Shown here piece by piece: positions 21,352 to 33,365 of a stretch of DNA of 64,000 nucleotides. Position 1 is the stretch's first letter; every line of letters begins with the position of its first letter. The notes below the pieces were generated by a model. That model was not told the DNA's origin, ran no database searches, and saw only the letters and a program-made list of their open reading frames with translations. Origin of the DNA: Phytophthora hibernalis (Eukaryota > Oomycota > Peronosporomycetes > Peronosporales > Peronosporaceae). The stretch lies in assembly GCA_012656075.1 (NCBI GenBank), contig JAAKBF010000263.1, forward strand, positions 94,535-158,534. The letters are read 5' to 3'. Both the position numbers and the translations under genes were made by a program.

Positions 21352-23334
21352 ATGCTGCCGTCGTACTCGCCTAAAGGCCGCAAGCGCTCGCAGCAGCTGC
21401 AGATCTGGAAGCGAGTGGGGATCGTCGGCGGCGTCTTCATCCTGGCGCTCTTCGGTTGGGTCCAGTACACCATCATCACCACCAACTTGGGCGGCGTCCC
21501 AACGCATGTGGGCGAGCTGCAGGGCGCCACGCAGCAGGACTCGCAGCATCCGGACACCAACGAGCAGGCGCATCTCCGAGGCAACGAGCGCCTCCAGCAG
21601 AAACCAACCAGCGTAGATGAGGATGGAGCCAATCAAGAAGCAGCAGGAGGTGGAGGTGACGGCATGGGGAGATGCTGGCGGACGAGGACGTGGGCGACGT
21701 GGAAGACCCTGACAAGACCGTCACAGCGGTGCCCTCGGCAGAGCAAGAGTCGCGACGTCTGGCTGTGCGTAAGGCCATGAAATTCGCCTGGGGCAACTAC
21801 GAGGAACACGCGTTTGGCGGGGACGAGGTGGACCCCAAGAACGGCGTCAAGCTCAGCAACGTGTGGGGCGACATCGCCTGCTCGTTGGTCGACGGCATCG
21901 ACACGCTCTGGATCATGGACTTGAAGGACGAGTTCAAACGCGCTAGAGACTACGTAGCGAACGAACTTGACTTTTCACATCTGGGGCGCGATGGCAACAA
22001 AGTTTCGGTGTTTGAGACTATCATCCGTGAAGTGGGTGGGCTCTTGAGTGCCTTCGACCTCTCTGGTGACGGCATGTTCAAGCAAAAGGCAAAGGATCTC
22101 ATGGACCTTCTCACGCCTGCCTACGATGAAGACGAGGGCGTCTTCTATACTCTGTTCAATCCGTACACGAAGGAGAAAAGTTTTGCTTCGTGGGCTGGCT
22201 ATCGGTAAGTGGGCGTCATCAATGCGCAGTGGTCTCAACCTGATAATTAACGCTTGATGTTGCAGGGCGCATATCGCAGATGTCGGCACGCTGCAGCTCG
22301 AGACAAGATATCTGTCGGATATTACAGGCGACCCGAAATACGCCAAGATGGTAGGAAATCTCCAGTGGAATCAGCTATAGGCCATCATTGTAAATGATGT
22401 ATCCATGTTTGTTTCATACGCAGGGCGACGCCTTCTACGAGATTTTGAAGCGCGAAGGATCATACAAGAAGACGGGTTTGTTTCCGGTACACTTCAATGC
22501 TGGTCTCGGGAAGTTCGATACGCGAGGGAGCACTATCACACTCGGTGCGCTGGGCGACTCTTTCTACGAGTATTTATTGAAAGTGTACGTCTTCAGCGGA
22601 AAGCGCGAGGAAGACTCATACCTCCGCGAACTGTATGACGACGCAGTGCGGGGTATGGAGGAGCACTTGCTGTACTTCTCCATCCCAGATGACTTGTACT
22701 TCCTGCAGGAAATGAAAGTTCCGTCGTTCTCGGTGCGTGTATCTCGTACTTGGGTTGTGAACACGGAGTTGCGGTCTCTCATGTCGTATCTGTTGGATTC
22801 TGTTTGCAGGCTATTCAGCGCATGGATCACCTCCTCTGCTTCGTTCCAGGACTTTTGGCGCTGGGGACACTTTCCGAGACGGAGGACCACGCGAAGAACG
22901 CCAAGCACCTTGATCTGGCCGAGAAGCTCATGGAGACTTGCTACCAGATGTATCACCGCCAGCCGACAGGGCTGTCGCCTGACATCGTGAGCTTCCCGAA
23001 GATGAAAGTGCTGGACCCAAAGTATCGCCTTCGACCAGAGACCATCGAGAGTCTCTTCTACCTCTATCGCGTCACCAAGAACCCCAAGTACCGCGAGTTC
23101 GGCTGGGAAATTTTTGAGTCGCTGGAGGCCCACGCCAAGGTCAAGCACGGATATGCCGCCATTCTTGATGTAACAAAGTTGCCTGCGCAAACGGAGAACA
23201 AGATGGAGAGCTTTTTCCTGGCCGAGACGCTCAAGTACCATTACTTGCTGCAGGCGCCCGAGAGCCTCATCCCACTTGACAAATACGTCTTCAACACGGA
23301 GGCACACCCGCTCCGCATCCGCGGGAGGAATTAG
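21352..23334 (+). CDS. Class I alpha-1,2-mannosidase (GH47), ER/Golgi type II membrane protein
   Basis: The enzyme trims alpha-1,2-linked mannose from N-glycans in the ER or Golgi. Four exons are read: 21352-22204, 22266-22350, 22424-22732 and 22810-23334, with GT/AG introns of 61, 73 and 77 nt. The N-terminus is a short basic tail (SPKGRKRSQQLQIWKR) followed by one membrane anchor (VGIVGGVFILALFGW). GH47 motifs follow: AMKFAWGNYEEHAFGGDE, SLVDGIDTLWIMDL, FETIIREVGGLLSAFDLSGD, ADVGTLQLE, GLSPDIV, YRLRPETIESLFYL, KMESFFLAETLKYHYLL and the calcium-binding VFNTEAHPLRI near the C-terminus. Catalytic acidic residues of these motifs are present. One G is missing in the GGGG run 21666-21669, between the stem and the catalytic domain; with it the exons total 591 codons including the stop. 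Length is normal for the family. Confidence 0.92.
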
Positions 23335-23560
23335 CCGATTGATAAAGACCCTAAAGAGATTTCATTGATTTTACTATCCATCGCCTCCGTGGCAGCAAAT
23401 ATTAATCCGTCGGTGATGCACTTCCACTTGAGCCCGCTAAAAGAGATCTTTAGTATGGCGATCGAATCTCCAGGGATTCGTCGTTACCAGCGCGGTCGGA
23501 TCACTTCACCCGTGCGCTTGCACTTGACAATCCTCTTCGTCACGAGAAGCATCGGAGACC
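23335..23560. other. Intergenic
   Basis: Short gap between the mannosidase stop and the first START/FYVE-like gene; nothing recognised. Confidence 0.5.
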
Positions 23561-24645
23561 ATGCCGGCACCGACGTTCATGGAGCGATTGCCGGAGCTGG
23601 AGGTGACCAAGGCAGACGGCGAGGGGTTACTGGAGCTCGAGGCGGTGCTGGTGGCGAGAAACTTGGAGCAGTACTCCCAGCTACTGCACCGCCCCAAGAC
23701 GAAAGAGAAGGTCGTGGCCAAAGTGATCCCAGGCAGCAAGTGGCACGAAATGCGCAAGGTCGACGAGCTCCGCATCTACGAGGAGCGCAGTGTCGACACG
23801 CCCAGTGCTTGGCACCGTTACCGGGGACTTGGACGACGTCATGTACGGTGCTGTCGCCGCCACAGACGCCGGCGAGAGGATAAAAGAGCGGGTGCTTCAG
23901 GACGGCGCCGAACAGAGCAAAGTGCTGCGCTGTCTGGTGCATCCGACCGACCGCGACCCGTTTCGACAGGTCAGCATCAAATGGCAGCTGTACAGCACCC
24001 GCGACTATGTGTGTCTGGATACTACGGGGTTTGCGCGCACGGCGTCAGGCGAACGCGTGGGCTACAGTTTGTCCCATTCCATCTCTTTTGACGAGCAGCT
24101 CCCGCAATTTGATCGCCACAGTGTCGACCGCGGCAACCGCTCGGTGTGCGTGTTGTATCGACAGCGAACGCCGAACGCCGTGGAGTGCTACGCACGCGGG
24201 TTTTTCGACTTCGAGACGAACAGCGACCCATTCGCCAACAGCGTCGCGCTGCAGGTCATCGCCAGCCAGTGGCTTTCTCATGCGCGGATCACGGACCTCG
24301 CACAGATGAAGAAGATCGTGTGGCGACTAAAGCAGCAAGTCGCGTGCGGCGAGCCGATTGCCAAGGCTCGAAAACCGCTAAGCTCGTGCTCAAATTGCAG
24401 AATCTGCAACAGCCCGAAGGCTGTTGGGCAGTGCCAAAGCTTGTGGCATCTGCCTGAACGCTATATGCTCCCGTTGCTGCGTGAAGATGCCCGTGTGCGT
24501 CGAGGACCCCAAGACGAGATCGCTAATCGAGACTACTAAGAGACCGTTCTGTGCCCGATGCATCCAAGAAACCTTGCTAAGTGACGCAAAGGAAGTTGCT
24601 GTGAAGGAGATTCGTCGCGAGGCCGGCTGTTGCGAACAGGTCTGA
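23561..24645 (+). CDS. START domain plus FYVE-like zinc finger protein, paralogue 1 (divergent, frame-broken)
   Basis: One of four paralogues in the window. The N-terminus (LLELEAVLVARNLEQYSQLL) is the helical lead-in; the START lipid-binding domain follows from about 23700 (ELRIYEERS, GDLDDVMYGAVAATD, DRDPFRQVSIKWQLY, RDYVCLDTTGFART, VGYSLSHSISF). After VECYARGFFDF comes a linker and a Cys-pair zinc finger (CSNCRICN; CGICLNAICSRCC; FCARC). It is FYVE-related but lacks the canonical R-R/K-H-H-C-R signature. Two frame changes (near 23805 and 24430) each need two bases added or one removed, unlike the other paralogues, and the protein lacks their Ser-rich tail, so this copy may be a real pseudogene. 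Family members bind lipids and probably phosphoinositide membranes, although the zinc finger here is atypical. Confidence 0.75.
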
Positions 24646-26755
24646 ACACTGCGCGAAATATAACTATGGGGAAAAGTAATTGTAGGTAAAATGAAATGAA
24701 CGTTTGAGAGTACTCGGCTAGCGAGCGAATGCTGTAATACATGTACCCACATCGATTCGCTCGCTGGCCTTCTGCTGTTGGGTACCGGTATACCAATTTA
24801 CTAAACAGCCTTGTTCGTGTCAAACTTCCTGTCCGTGTCAGTTTTCTCTAATTGTTCATGTCAAACTTCCTGTCCGTGTCAGTTTTCTTTTGCCTGTGGA
24901 CTTCCAAGTTCCAAACGTCTGCTACCACCCAGCTTTGGCTGCAGATTGTTGCCTCCAAATTGGATTGGAATGCCTTGCTGGTATCCATTCATGCAATGTT
25001 TCCGAAGGTACATATGCATACGCATGCACCAAATTCACGATTCGCGAAGGCTTCATAGCGTCCATCTTCGTGTAGCAAATGTTTTTCAACTACATGTTTA
25101 ATCCGCATGTAAAAGGATCAGCTCTGAAGTCTTTGCTGGCGGGGTCGTCTGACTGCGCCTCGTATCGTTGCAGGTACCTGTCCAAGTTGTTCTTCGAACA
25201 AGTTGAAGACGGCCATGACTCATGGCGTGCGAAGCGCGCGGTGGATAGCTCAAAGTTTGAGCTATCCAGCAGTTTGACTCAAACTGCTGGACGACGGCGG
25301 TGTTCCTCCGCGTACTACGCAACCCGGTTGCGCCAACCCAGCAGAAGGCATCCGTCGTCACTGCGAGTGCTTGTGATAGTGAGCCACTAATAGTGACTAA
25401 AAGGCAGGTCCCGCGGCCATGCCGACTGTGTGTGTTGCGCACACAACGGAGACCGCACACTGATGACCGTCGCCGCCGAGAGTGGAACAGTTCAGCGCGG
25501 GCCTTTGCAACGTTGAAGCAGTTCTCCATACCCGTATGCCTCCACAAAAATACATTAACGTCGCTTCTGCCGTGAATACCCCAACTAACAATCTACAGTG
25601 TTACATGACTGAACATTGCTTGGTGGCCGGGTAGCAAGGCTAGTCTGTAGTGCAGCCGCATTTTGCATCTCGCAGCATTGATATTCCGTGTACTTCGTAC
25701 AGAGTACCGGTACATGTACATGTACGAGGAGTCTGAGAAGCCATACAAATCATACTGATTCGATCATTTACACGTATCTAGACAATCGCTCAGTATGCAT
25801 ATTTTCGGTGAGGCGGTTTAGGCTGAACCGCAGCAAGGGCAACTCTAGTAACCACAACAAAACCTACAATTCTCTCGTGTGCCCCCAGCTCACCAAGACT
25901 AATGCTCCTGGGGCCGCTCAACATCGCTGGTGGTCTACAGCAGACAACCCGCGAGCAGCCAAACTAACGCTTGCAGCGCATTCTGCCACTCGTCGGAGGC
26001 AGATACGTCCGGTCTCCGTTATCTTAGTCTTGAAGCCCCCGAGTCCACGAGACCAGTAAGCGGCTGTCGCTCACGACGACGACGAGGTCACTGTTTGCGC
26101 TTACGGCCATCCCGCGCGAGAGAGCATTGACTTCAACGCTGTAAGTGTGCACGCAAACAACGCGAAGAATAAGGCTCTCCTGGTTGCGGCACGGTCTCCG
26201 CAGTGGGGTCCACTGCCAGTCATTGTCGACGGCCGCGCCTCCTTGGGCCTTGGGGTCGCTACATGTGCGAGCGACTCGCTACCAATGTACCGTCCAGGCA
26301 GCCGCACACGTCGATCACTGCGAAGCTCGAGTGTTTTGCCAATGTTTTGTGGGCCTGCCGATCCACTGCAACGCGGTGGTGGATAAGCTTAAGCCGGCGC
26401 TGGCAGCGCCGCTGCCGCTGCGCGCGGTGGCTTGTGCATCGAGCAGCCGTTTCTGACTTCATTTCAGTGCGCGGCCTGGTTTCGAGCTTCTAAAGCTTAG
26501 TCGGACCATAGACGGGTCGAACTTTGCATCGGTTCAGCCGCACGAGTCAGCGAGTGTGCCACTCACGAGTCAAACTTTGCGGGGGGCACGAATGTATCAG
26601 CGCCTGTCCTTCGTCTCCCAGCATGGCGCGCCTGAGCCGCAGCGCTCGCGAGGTGGACTGCGACTCACAATCATATTTGAGTCGAGGAGCGCGAAACGCC
26701 CTGCCACCGCACAGTGTGGAAACGAACTCTTCTCACTCGCTGTAGCAGACGAACC
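24646..26755. other. Intergenic region with short duplications and hairpins
   Basis: About 2.1 kb without a recognisable gene. It contains a duplicated block TGTCAAACTTCCTGTCCGTG (near 24819 and 24858), a pair of adjacent perfect hairpins at 25243-25290 and a TACATGTACATGTA palindrome near 25712. Short frames on both strands show no family pattern. The last few hundred bases presumably hold the promoter of the second START/FYVE-like gene. Confidence 0.5.
25243..25290. repeat. Twin perfect hairpins
   Basis: GGATAGCTCAAA-G-TTTGAGCTATCC at 25243-25267 is immediately followed, sharing CC, by CCAGCAGTTTGA-C-TCAAACTGCTGG at 25266-25290. Each has a 12-bp perfect stem and a single-base centre, giving a potential cruciform pair. 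There is no poly-T or gene end beside it that would make it a simple terminator. Confidence 0.75.
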
Positions 26756-27978
26756 ATGAAGTCGATCAAGGAGCTGGCCCCGCCGGAGCTGGCCATGTCG
26801 GAGCAGGACGGAGACTTGCTGCGCGAGCTGGCCGAAACGCTTGCGGTGCACAACATCCAGCAGTACAACACGCTACTCAAGACCAAGGACGGATTCGCTG
26901 ACAACCGCCGTTGGAAGGAGCTGCGCCGCAAGGACGGCGTGCGGATCTATCGGGAGCGCGCCCGACACAGCGGAATCCCCACCACCCCTTCGCTGCTGCT
27001 GCTCGGCACGATTGAGGGTACACTGGACGATGTGATGTACGGCAGTGTGGCCACCTCGGACGAGGCCATCCGCATCAAGTCCACCTACGTTCAGGACGGG
27101 ATCATCGACAGCAAAGTGCTGCACGAGCTGGTGCAGCCCACAATGGACGACCCATTCCATCACGTTAGCGTCAAGTGGCGTCTGTATAACAACCAGCGCG
27201 ACTACGTGTCGCTCGACACCACGGGCATCGCGCACACAGTCAAGCGTGAACGCATTGGCTACAACATCTCGCACTCGGTGGCCTTCGCGCAGATCCCCGG
27301 CATGGAGGAGGCGCATGGCATCGAGCGAGGTAACATGTCGGTGTGCTCCTGTATATCCAGAAGACCCCGACGACAGTTGAGTGCTACGTGCGCGGCTTCT
27401 TTGACTTCCACACACAAAACGAGATGGTAAACACCATGTCGCTCCAGTCCATCGCGGCGCAGTGGGCGTGCTTTGCACGGAAGCGCGACTGCGCGCTGAT
27501 GAAGAAGCTGGTATGGCGCATGCGAAAAAGCTCCGGCTGCACGGCGTCGTTGTCTCTTCCCGACGATCGGCCGTCAATTACCCAGCAGCCTCCGGCGTCC
27601 ATCAGGGGCCGGTGTGCAGCTTGTTCAAGGAGCTTCGGCTTTCTCGGCACCAACCACAAGACCTGCAAGAGTTGTTTACGACATGTCTGCACCCGTTGCT
27701 GCTCCAAGCGACGCGTCTGTATCGTGGGTCCGGACCAGCGCACCGTTTTCGAAAAGAAACGAAGTTTTTGCTCCACGTGCCTCACAGATGCAGCCAACTG
27801 TGACGCTCGGGAGGTAGCCCAGGAAGAGCTGGCTAGCTCAAAAGCGTATCACGATTCGTGCGCCGCCAAGGCACAGGAAATGGCACGGGCTTCCCAAGCT
27901 AGCTTCATGAAAAGTGCAGTCTCTCGGCGCAGCCGGATGAGCAGTCGAAGTCAAATTGGTCGGAGCTCCATGACCTAA
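26756..27978 (+). CDS. START domain plus FYVE-like zinc finger protein, paralogue 2
   Basis: Start at 26756 (MKSIKELAPPEL), the first Met after an upstream stop-rich region and equivalent in position to the starts of paralogues 3 and 4. A helical N-terminus (LLRELAETLAVHNIQQYNTL) leads into START (GVRIYRER, LLLLGTIEGTLDDVMYGSVA, DDPFHHVSVKWRLY, RDYVSLDTTGIAHT, IGYNISHSVAFAQIP). The segment TTVECYVRGFFDF links to a zinc finger with Cys pairs (CAACSRSFGF, CKSCLRHVCTRCC, RRVCIVG, FCSTC) and a Ser/Arg-rich tail. One base is missing at the CC of 27348-27349; counting it, the gene is 408 codons with stop. Probably a cytosolic or membrane-tethered lipid-binding protein. Expressed independently of paralogue 1, about 2.1 kb upstream. 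Confidence 0.85.
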
Positions 27979-28406
27979 TCTGGTACTGGTAGCAGCATGA
28001 TGTATCCAGCGTATCTACGAAGTAGTAGCAGCTTTCGAAGGCTCTTATGAAAGCAGCTAGCTGCTCAATTATTGTGACAGCACGTGCAAAAATAATATGA
28101 CTGTGCTCGTTCTGTCTGGTCTTGGTCATCGTACTACCATTATTGCTCTACATGTACCGTATTAATACAACAGAAGGAAACAAGTTATTTCCTTCAGTAC
28201 ATGTAGTACTTGTAGTATACAATCCTTCAGTAGTACTACTGTATTATATATTAAATACAAGCTGTATCCAGTAAAACTACAAACAGAAGTAGTATACAAG
28301 CTGTAGTACTACTATAGTATATTAAATACAAGCTGTATCCACTTTTTGGAACTTACTAACCTTAACGTTATCCAGGGACGAGCAGTTTTCGGTTCTTACA
28401 TGCACA
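27979..28406. other. A+T-rich intergenic with a ~72 bp duplication
   Basis: TATTAAATACAAGCTGTATCC occurs twice (about 28251-28271 and 28319-28339), each preceded by TAGTACTACT. Nothing coding was seen. Confidence 0.6.
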
Positions 28407-28706
28407 GATGTTAGCGGCTCTGGAGAGGAAGAAAATGCGAAAGTAGACAGGGAGCACGCCAAGGCCAAATGAGCAGAGGATAAAGCTCGCACTAAGGTGG
28501 AGAAAGATCAAGCGAAGGAGGAGTTGACCCGAAAGAAAGCGCTTGAAAAGGTAGAGCGCGATATGATGAAGGCAGAACAAGCCGTCGAGAAAGCGCAGGG
28601 CGGCCGAATGCCGAAAGAGAAGAAGGGGCTTCAAATGATGCGTCTGCATTACAAGAAGCCCTGTAAGAAGAGGAAAACCAGCATCGTGTCTTGGGTCGTT
28701 GTGTAG
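28407..28706 (+). pseudogene. Charged helical protein fragment
   Basis: A frame of Lys/Glu-rich heptad-like sequence (EEENAKVDREHAKAK, then TKVEKDQAKEELTRKK, then AEQAVEKAQGG) ends in a basic tail at 28706. An in-frame TGA at about 28470 splits it, leaving 69 codons from Met 28497. It looks like a coiled coil. The family was not recognised and no start is visible before the stop. Confidence 0.35.
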
Positions 28707-28947
28707 CTTACTTGATTTTTGTATGGGCAAAGAGGCCGGAAATATAAAAATGTCAGGGCACGCCGAACACCCGACATCTTGATTTTTGTAAGAATCCTTG
28801 ATAAAATGCCACACGGATACAACGAAGTATTATCAACAATTGGGTAAACTTTTCAGTACAAAATAGTATTGCATACTATTTTTGTACGTGCAGCCGTTTC
28901 GTTGGCAAGCTTTTGTAAAGCTCCGCCGCAGAAGTTGTGCCAGTTTC

Positions 28948-30419
28948 CGAGAAAATATAACGAATGCCTTACCAGCAGTGTTGGCATTTTTACTTTTACA
29001 TTTTTACATTTTTACGTAATAAGTGCCTTTTACTCGCTTTAAAACAGATATTTTGCATTCTTGACGTAAAAGATCTGAACCGCCGCACTTCCCACAGAGA
29101 AGCAGCCTGCTTCATAAGAATCGATCTCCGTACGAACCTGTGCTGTCGTCGTCTATCCTCCACGGCGGTCGGATCCTCATGGAACTCCTGCCCGGGCTGC
29201 GTGACGAACACGTTGACGGGTCCAAGCATGTACGCCCGTCAGGTGCTCTGAGCACAAACTTTTACAGGCTCAACGAGAAATGGTTGTAAACGCAGCAATG
29301 ACCCCGACTCAAGGGTGTCGATGTCATCATTACACAGTTCGATTCATTCCACACTCATTCTACACAACCAACTCGACCATGAGCTCCGACGAAAGTACTG
29401 CCGCTGCTGGTAGTCGAGTCGATCTTCGCGGCGTTGAGCAGATGGTGATATCGACTGACGGCGTGTCCACCACGATCGCGCCCTCGATGCTCGTGTGTGG
29501 CTACACTCTTCTCCGGTTCCTACCCACGGCAGTTATGAACGCCTTCAACATGCATCTTTGGATGCGAGCACTTCAACTCAAGCGTTCACGGCAGAGATCC
29601 ACTCTCCAGTTTCTTCACACAGCGTTTCCAACCTTCTGGGAGTTCGGATGCTGTCACCGACAGACTATGTAGACTAAAGGCCAACAAGTTGACAAGCGCT
29701 GGTGAAGAAGGAGTGCGGTCTCAGCTTCGACCAGTATGTCCAACTGCCCTTCTACCGGTAGGTGTGGGTAGATCCATGACCTACTCGACACTGTTGGTGG
29801 CATTGGCGATCGCCACGTCACACAGATTGTTAGCACCATAGCGGAAACCGTGGTACGATGCCTGGTGTCCGTGGAGATTCGCGTAGTACGTCCTTATTGT
29901 TGGCGCCTTAGGTGGTGCAGTCGTAGTTGTAGAAAGCAGTAAGGAGATCCGTATCCACCAATGCCAGTCTAGCATCCCTGGTTAATCCATCCTGGACCGA
30001 CAAGGATATAGCAGTACCACCGCCTTCGAGAAATCGTTCTCTGGAGCACTGCGGCCTTGATTGTGGTTCATGCCCGAGCCAGATTTGTCGTCACAAGCGC
30101 TGATGTGCAGACTCTAAGAGTCAAACACCAAGTCGCTGCATTCGTTGTACGTGAACAGCTACGCGTGATAGTAGAAGTACATGGTGTCGTGGCATATAAG
30201 CGAGATGTAGTCGCTACAGGGCGTCGCGAAGTCGGCGATCTCCCCATTGAAGCTGGAGTCTTTGGCAAGCCGTCCAGTTGCTGGACAGCTTGCCAAAGAT
30301 CTGAGATATCCCACTAATTGCCACGTTTTTAATCGACTTTTTACATTTTTACAGGGGTTTCCACTTAAATTAAGTAAAAGGCACGTAAAAGCGAGAAAAT
30401 ATAACGAATGCCTTACCAG
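28948..30419. repeat. 1.4 kb segment bounded by 28-bp perfect direct repeats
   Basis: CGAGAAAATATAACGAATGC followed by CTTACCAG is present at 28948-28975 and at 30392-30419. Just inside both ends lie T-rich tracts (TTTTACATTTTTACATTTTT near 28985-29015, TTTACATTTTTACAGG near 30336-30352). The interior has an 18-bp hairpin with one mismatch at 30260-30298, and a plus-strand frame from 29379 (MSSDESTAAAGSRVDLRG) that continues in another frame to 29677 (VSNLLGVRMLSPTDYVD); this could be a gag-like remnant. The segment behaves like an inserted unit, but no known element type was identified. Confidence 0.5.
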
Positions 30420-31190
30420 GCCTGAAAAACACAGAATTTTATTTGTGTATTCGTAGAAGAGGCTGAAGGCGGCATCTCCTCCCCATTTATGGCCCCTTTA
30501 AAATTAAATCCATGAAAACACAGCAAAAAATTTAAATGCCACAAACTTCTGCATAACACATTGATTTCAGATTAATACATTGATTTACTGAATAACACAG
30601 AAAAACCGGGTACCTCCACATAAAGACAGAAACAGGGGTTCACTGTCTGGCTCTCTGTGGCGGCGGAGAACTTCACGAACAACTTCAAAAGAGTGACGGG
30701 CATTGTCTCGAATCGATGTGGCCACGGACTCCAAAGAGTGACGGGCATTCTCCTGAATCCGCCCGTCCCGGATGCCGAAGAAAATCGACTGGAAAGAGTT
30801 GGCATTCGCCACGGCGGATAACGACGGGAATGGGCTCCTCGACTCGAGGAGCAGGCTAGCAGCGGGGAACTGTCCGCCAGCGGAGAGAAGGTCAGAAGCA
30901 AGGAGCAGTCCAGCAACGAGAAGCCAGCTAGCAGCGAGGAGCAGGCCCGCAGTGAGGAGCGAGCTAGCAGCGAGGGGCTAGCTAGAAGCGAGGAGCAGGC
31001 CAACAGCGAGGAACAGGCCAGCAGCGAGGTTGAAGCCAGAAGCGAGGAACAGGCCAGCAGCAAATTCCAGGCCGGCAGTGAGGAGCAAGCCAGCAGCGAG
31101 GTTGAAGCCAGCAGCGAGGAGCAAGTCAAAGCGAGTAGCAGGCAAGCAGCGAGTAGGAGGCCAGCAACGAGAAGGAACCAACTATGAGGT
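30414..31190 (-). repeat. Minisatellite-bearing repeat block, inverted copy
   Basis: This is the reverse complement of most of 34136-34904, including the unique end with GTTATGCAGAAGTTTGTGGC and a long run of short Leu/Ala/Ser-coding units (CTGGCCTGCTCCTCGCTGCT-like). A flanking block of about 85 bp, AGGCCTGAAAAACACAGAAT onward, is shared with 34922-35004 in direct orientation. The long frames across it (both strands) are products of the repeat and are not called as genes. Confidence 0.8.
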
Positions 31191-33221
31191 GTTGTACAGC
31201 TACGGGGTTCAACTATGCAAGGAGGAGAAGGACCCCAGCAGTGGGGAACAACTCTTGGGTACTGAAGACGTCTCTTTAACGAGTAAAGCGTAGTTACGGC
31301 ATATGCGAATTGAAATGGTTACTGCAACTGTATCCGTTGAATCCGGAGCTCTATCGTTTTAAACATGAGGAAAGCTAGTACCGTACTTGAAAATCACGGT
31401 ACTTTATGATCAAGTCAACCAATTAAGCGTCTGCATTTTCATTTTGACCAATCACGCATTTACAAAATGTGAGCTTTCTGGAGAACTTCTTCTTCATACA
31501 GGTTAAACCAACTCAGCGATGAGCAAAGGTAAGCCTCAAGAAGAACAGACTTGCATTCCACGAGCGCCACTACATGTAACTATAAAGGTTATCATTCTCC
31601 CTGTTGTGTATATATCGCTCACACACTACTGGAGCAGCTTTACTAGACTGGAGAGAGTGTCAACTAGGGTCTCCATGTGGTGCTGCTTGATAACGAACAG
31701 GTTTCCGCTACACTCGATGCGCTCGGTATGCTGTCTAGAACCGTGGTCGCAATCCTTTGCACGCGGTGTGTGTGTGAATCACCCTGGTGTATGTGCGGTT
31801 TACCCTGTATTCGTATACAGCATTCAGGACGGTGTTTACTCTACATTCTTTCGTCATGGTCGGGTACAGCCTGCGGTGTTATGCTTGAGCCCTCATCCTC
31901 ATTGCTGGGTCGTACACGAGGCCAAGGTAGATGCGGCCTTCACCTGCCACATATCCTTCGCATTATGATCGATGAAGCCTTGTGAAAGACCGGATACAAC
32001 ATCTTTTCTGCTGACCAGAACTATAGGGGAGGCACAAAATACTACACATGATTCTACACATGTGTTTTCTTCACCGCCCGCCCAATTGCAGTGGTTTGGC
32101 TTCCAGTGCCATCTTATCTAGGTTGCCGCTGTTGAACGTGTCTATATTAAGCATCCGAATACCCCATACTAATGCTGAGGATGATGATATTGCTGGGTAA
32201 TGAAGGGGTGCAATGGCAGCGTCCTGGATCACCTACGATGCCTCCACCCTCACGGTGCGTCTGTTTTTCTAGCTGCAAGGGTTGAGACGGGCATTATGGA
32301 TGCCGTTTGGAGGGTCATCAAGCTAAAAGCTGACAACTAGGCTGAGATGGTTGTAACTGGCACAGTTAGTCGAGCCCAGTGCATCATTGTCACTACGGCT
32401 TTTGCATACCGAGACGTGCCTAACTCTATAGACTTCGCTTTCACCACGGTCAGGATTAGCTCCTGTCGATCCATGCGCGCACGGCTGCGCTCATTGCGCT
32501 TCTCAGTCGCGGAAAGTGATTGATCTAGAAAAACATAACCATATTCATCTTATATTCTAGCTCACTTCCCAATATCACTACGGGTTTCTCCTAAAATATT
32601 TCTTGTAGCCGTCGTTGATGTATGATAACACTAGTTCGTAAATACCATCGGAGTGCGTCTGGTCCGATTTTGGTGGTGCCGCTCAGAGGTCGTCAGGTCA
32701 TGTTGTGCTGGTTCATTACGCCAGGATTACTTGTCCTAGAAGTTCTGCTTGGATGCGTTTCGAGCAACTTGAATGCGCTTGGCATTACCAGCATGCGTCC
32801 GCACGCGTAGCATAGAATCAAGGGAAGCGCGTATTTCCAGCTCCGTCCTGCAAAGTCACAGCTCTAGTAGTTCTACTTCATCTCGAGGATCATCATCTTC
32901 TTCGGCTTCGGTTACTATGCTGTCGCGAGGTGACTGCCAGTATTGGTGTCGCAAGTCCTTCCCCGGGAGCTGCGTAGATATTTGTCGTCGTTCACTTGGC
33001 GCTGTGCAACCCCATATCCTTCCGCGCCCAAACATAGTCCCGAGCGAAAGCATCGCCGCGCAGTCTACAGAATATCCAAAAGCGTCCGTCCATCTTTGAA
33101 GTGAGTTTGTCAAAGAAAAACAATAAATCTGCCTGAATAACGTTTAGGGTACTTCACGAAGGACCTCGCGATTGGCTCTTAACTCCACGTGTCGTTGCCC
33201 CATTGGTTGATTAGCTAAATA
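31191..33221. other. Intergenic, no gene recognised
   Basis: Short frames only. A minus-strand frame at 32856-33113 and plus-strand frames at 31519-31985 show no family pattern and lack splice-consistent continuation. A TCACGGTACT block near 31398 resembles the unit of the tandem array at 33222. Confidence 0.4.
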
Positions 33222-33365
33222 AGTACCGTGATCAATACTCACGGTACTACTCTCGACAGTACCGTGACCAATACTCACGGTACTACGCTTGACAGTACCG
33301 TGATCAATACTCACGGTACTACTCTCGACAGTACCGTGATCAATATTCACGGTGCCGCCTTCAAC
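33222..33365. repeat. Four-unit 36-bp tandem array with internal dyad
   Basis: Units start at 33222, 33258, 33294 and 33330, exactly 36 bp apart. Each contains TACCGTGA-TCAATAC-TCACGGTA, an 8-bp inverted repeat around a 7-nt loop. Unit 2 has GACCAATAC and unit 4 ends in a degenerate form. On the minus strand the array is in frame within an open frame at 33144-33509 and would encode a 12-residue repeat (SSTVSIDHGTVE). A coding role is possible but unsupported by other features. Confidence 0.85.

Noticed and set aside
31519..31985. Two overlapping plus-strand frames of 149 and 102 codons
   Set aside because: Different frames of the same DNA with no motif; no supporting context.
33222..33365. 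CRISPR-like regular array
   Set aside because: Units are contiguous with no unique spacers, and the genome is eukaryotic; it is a plain tandem repeat.
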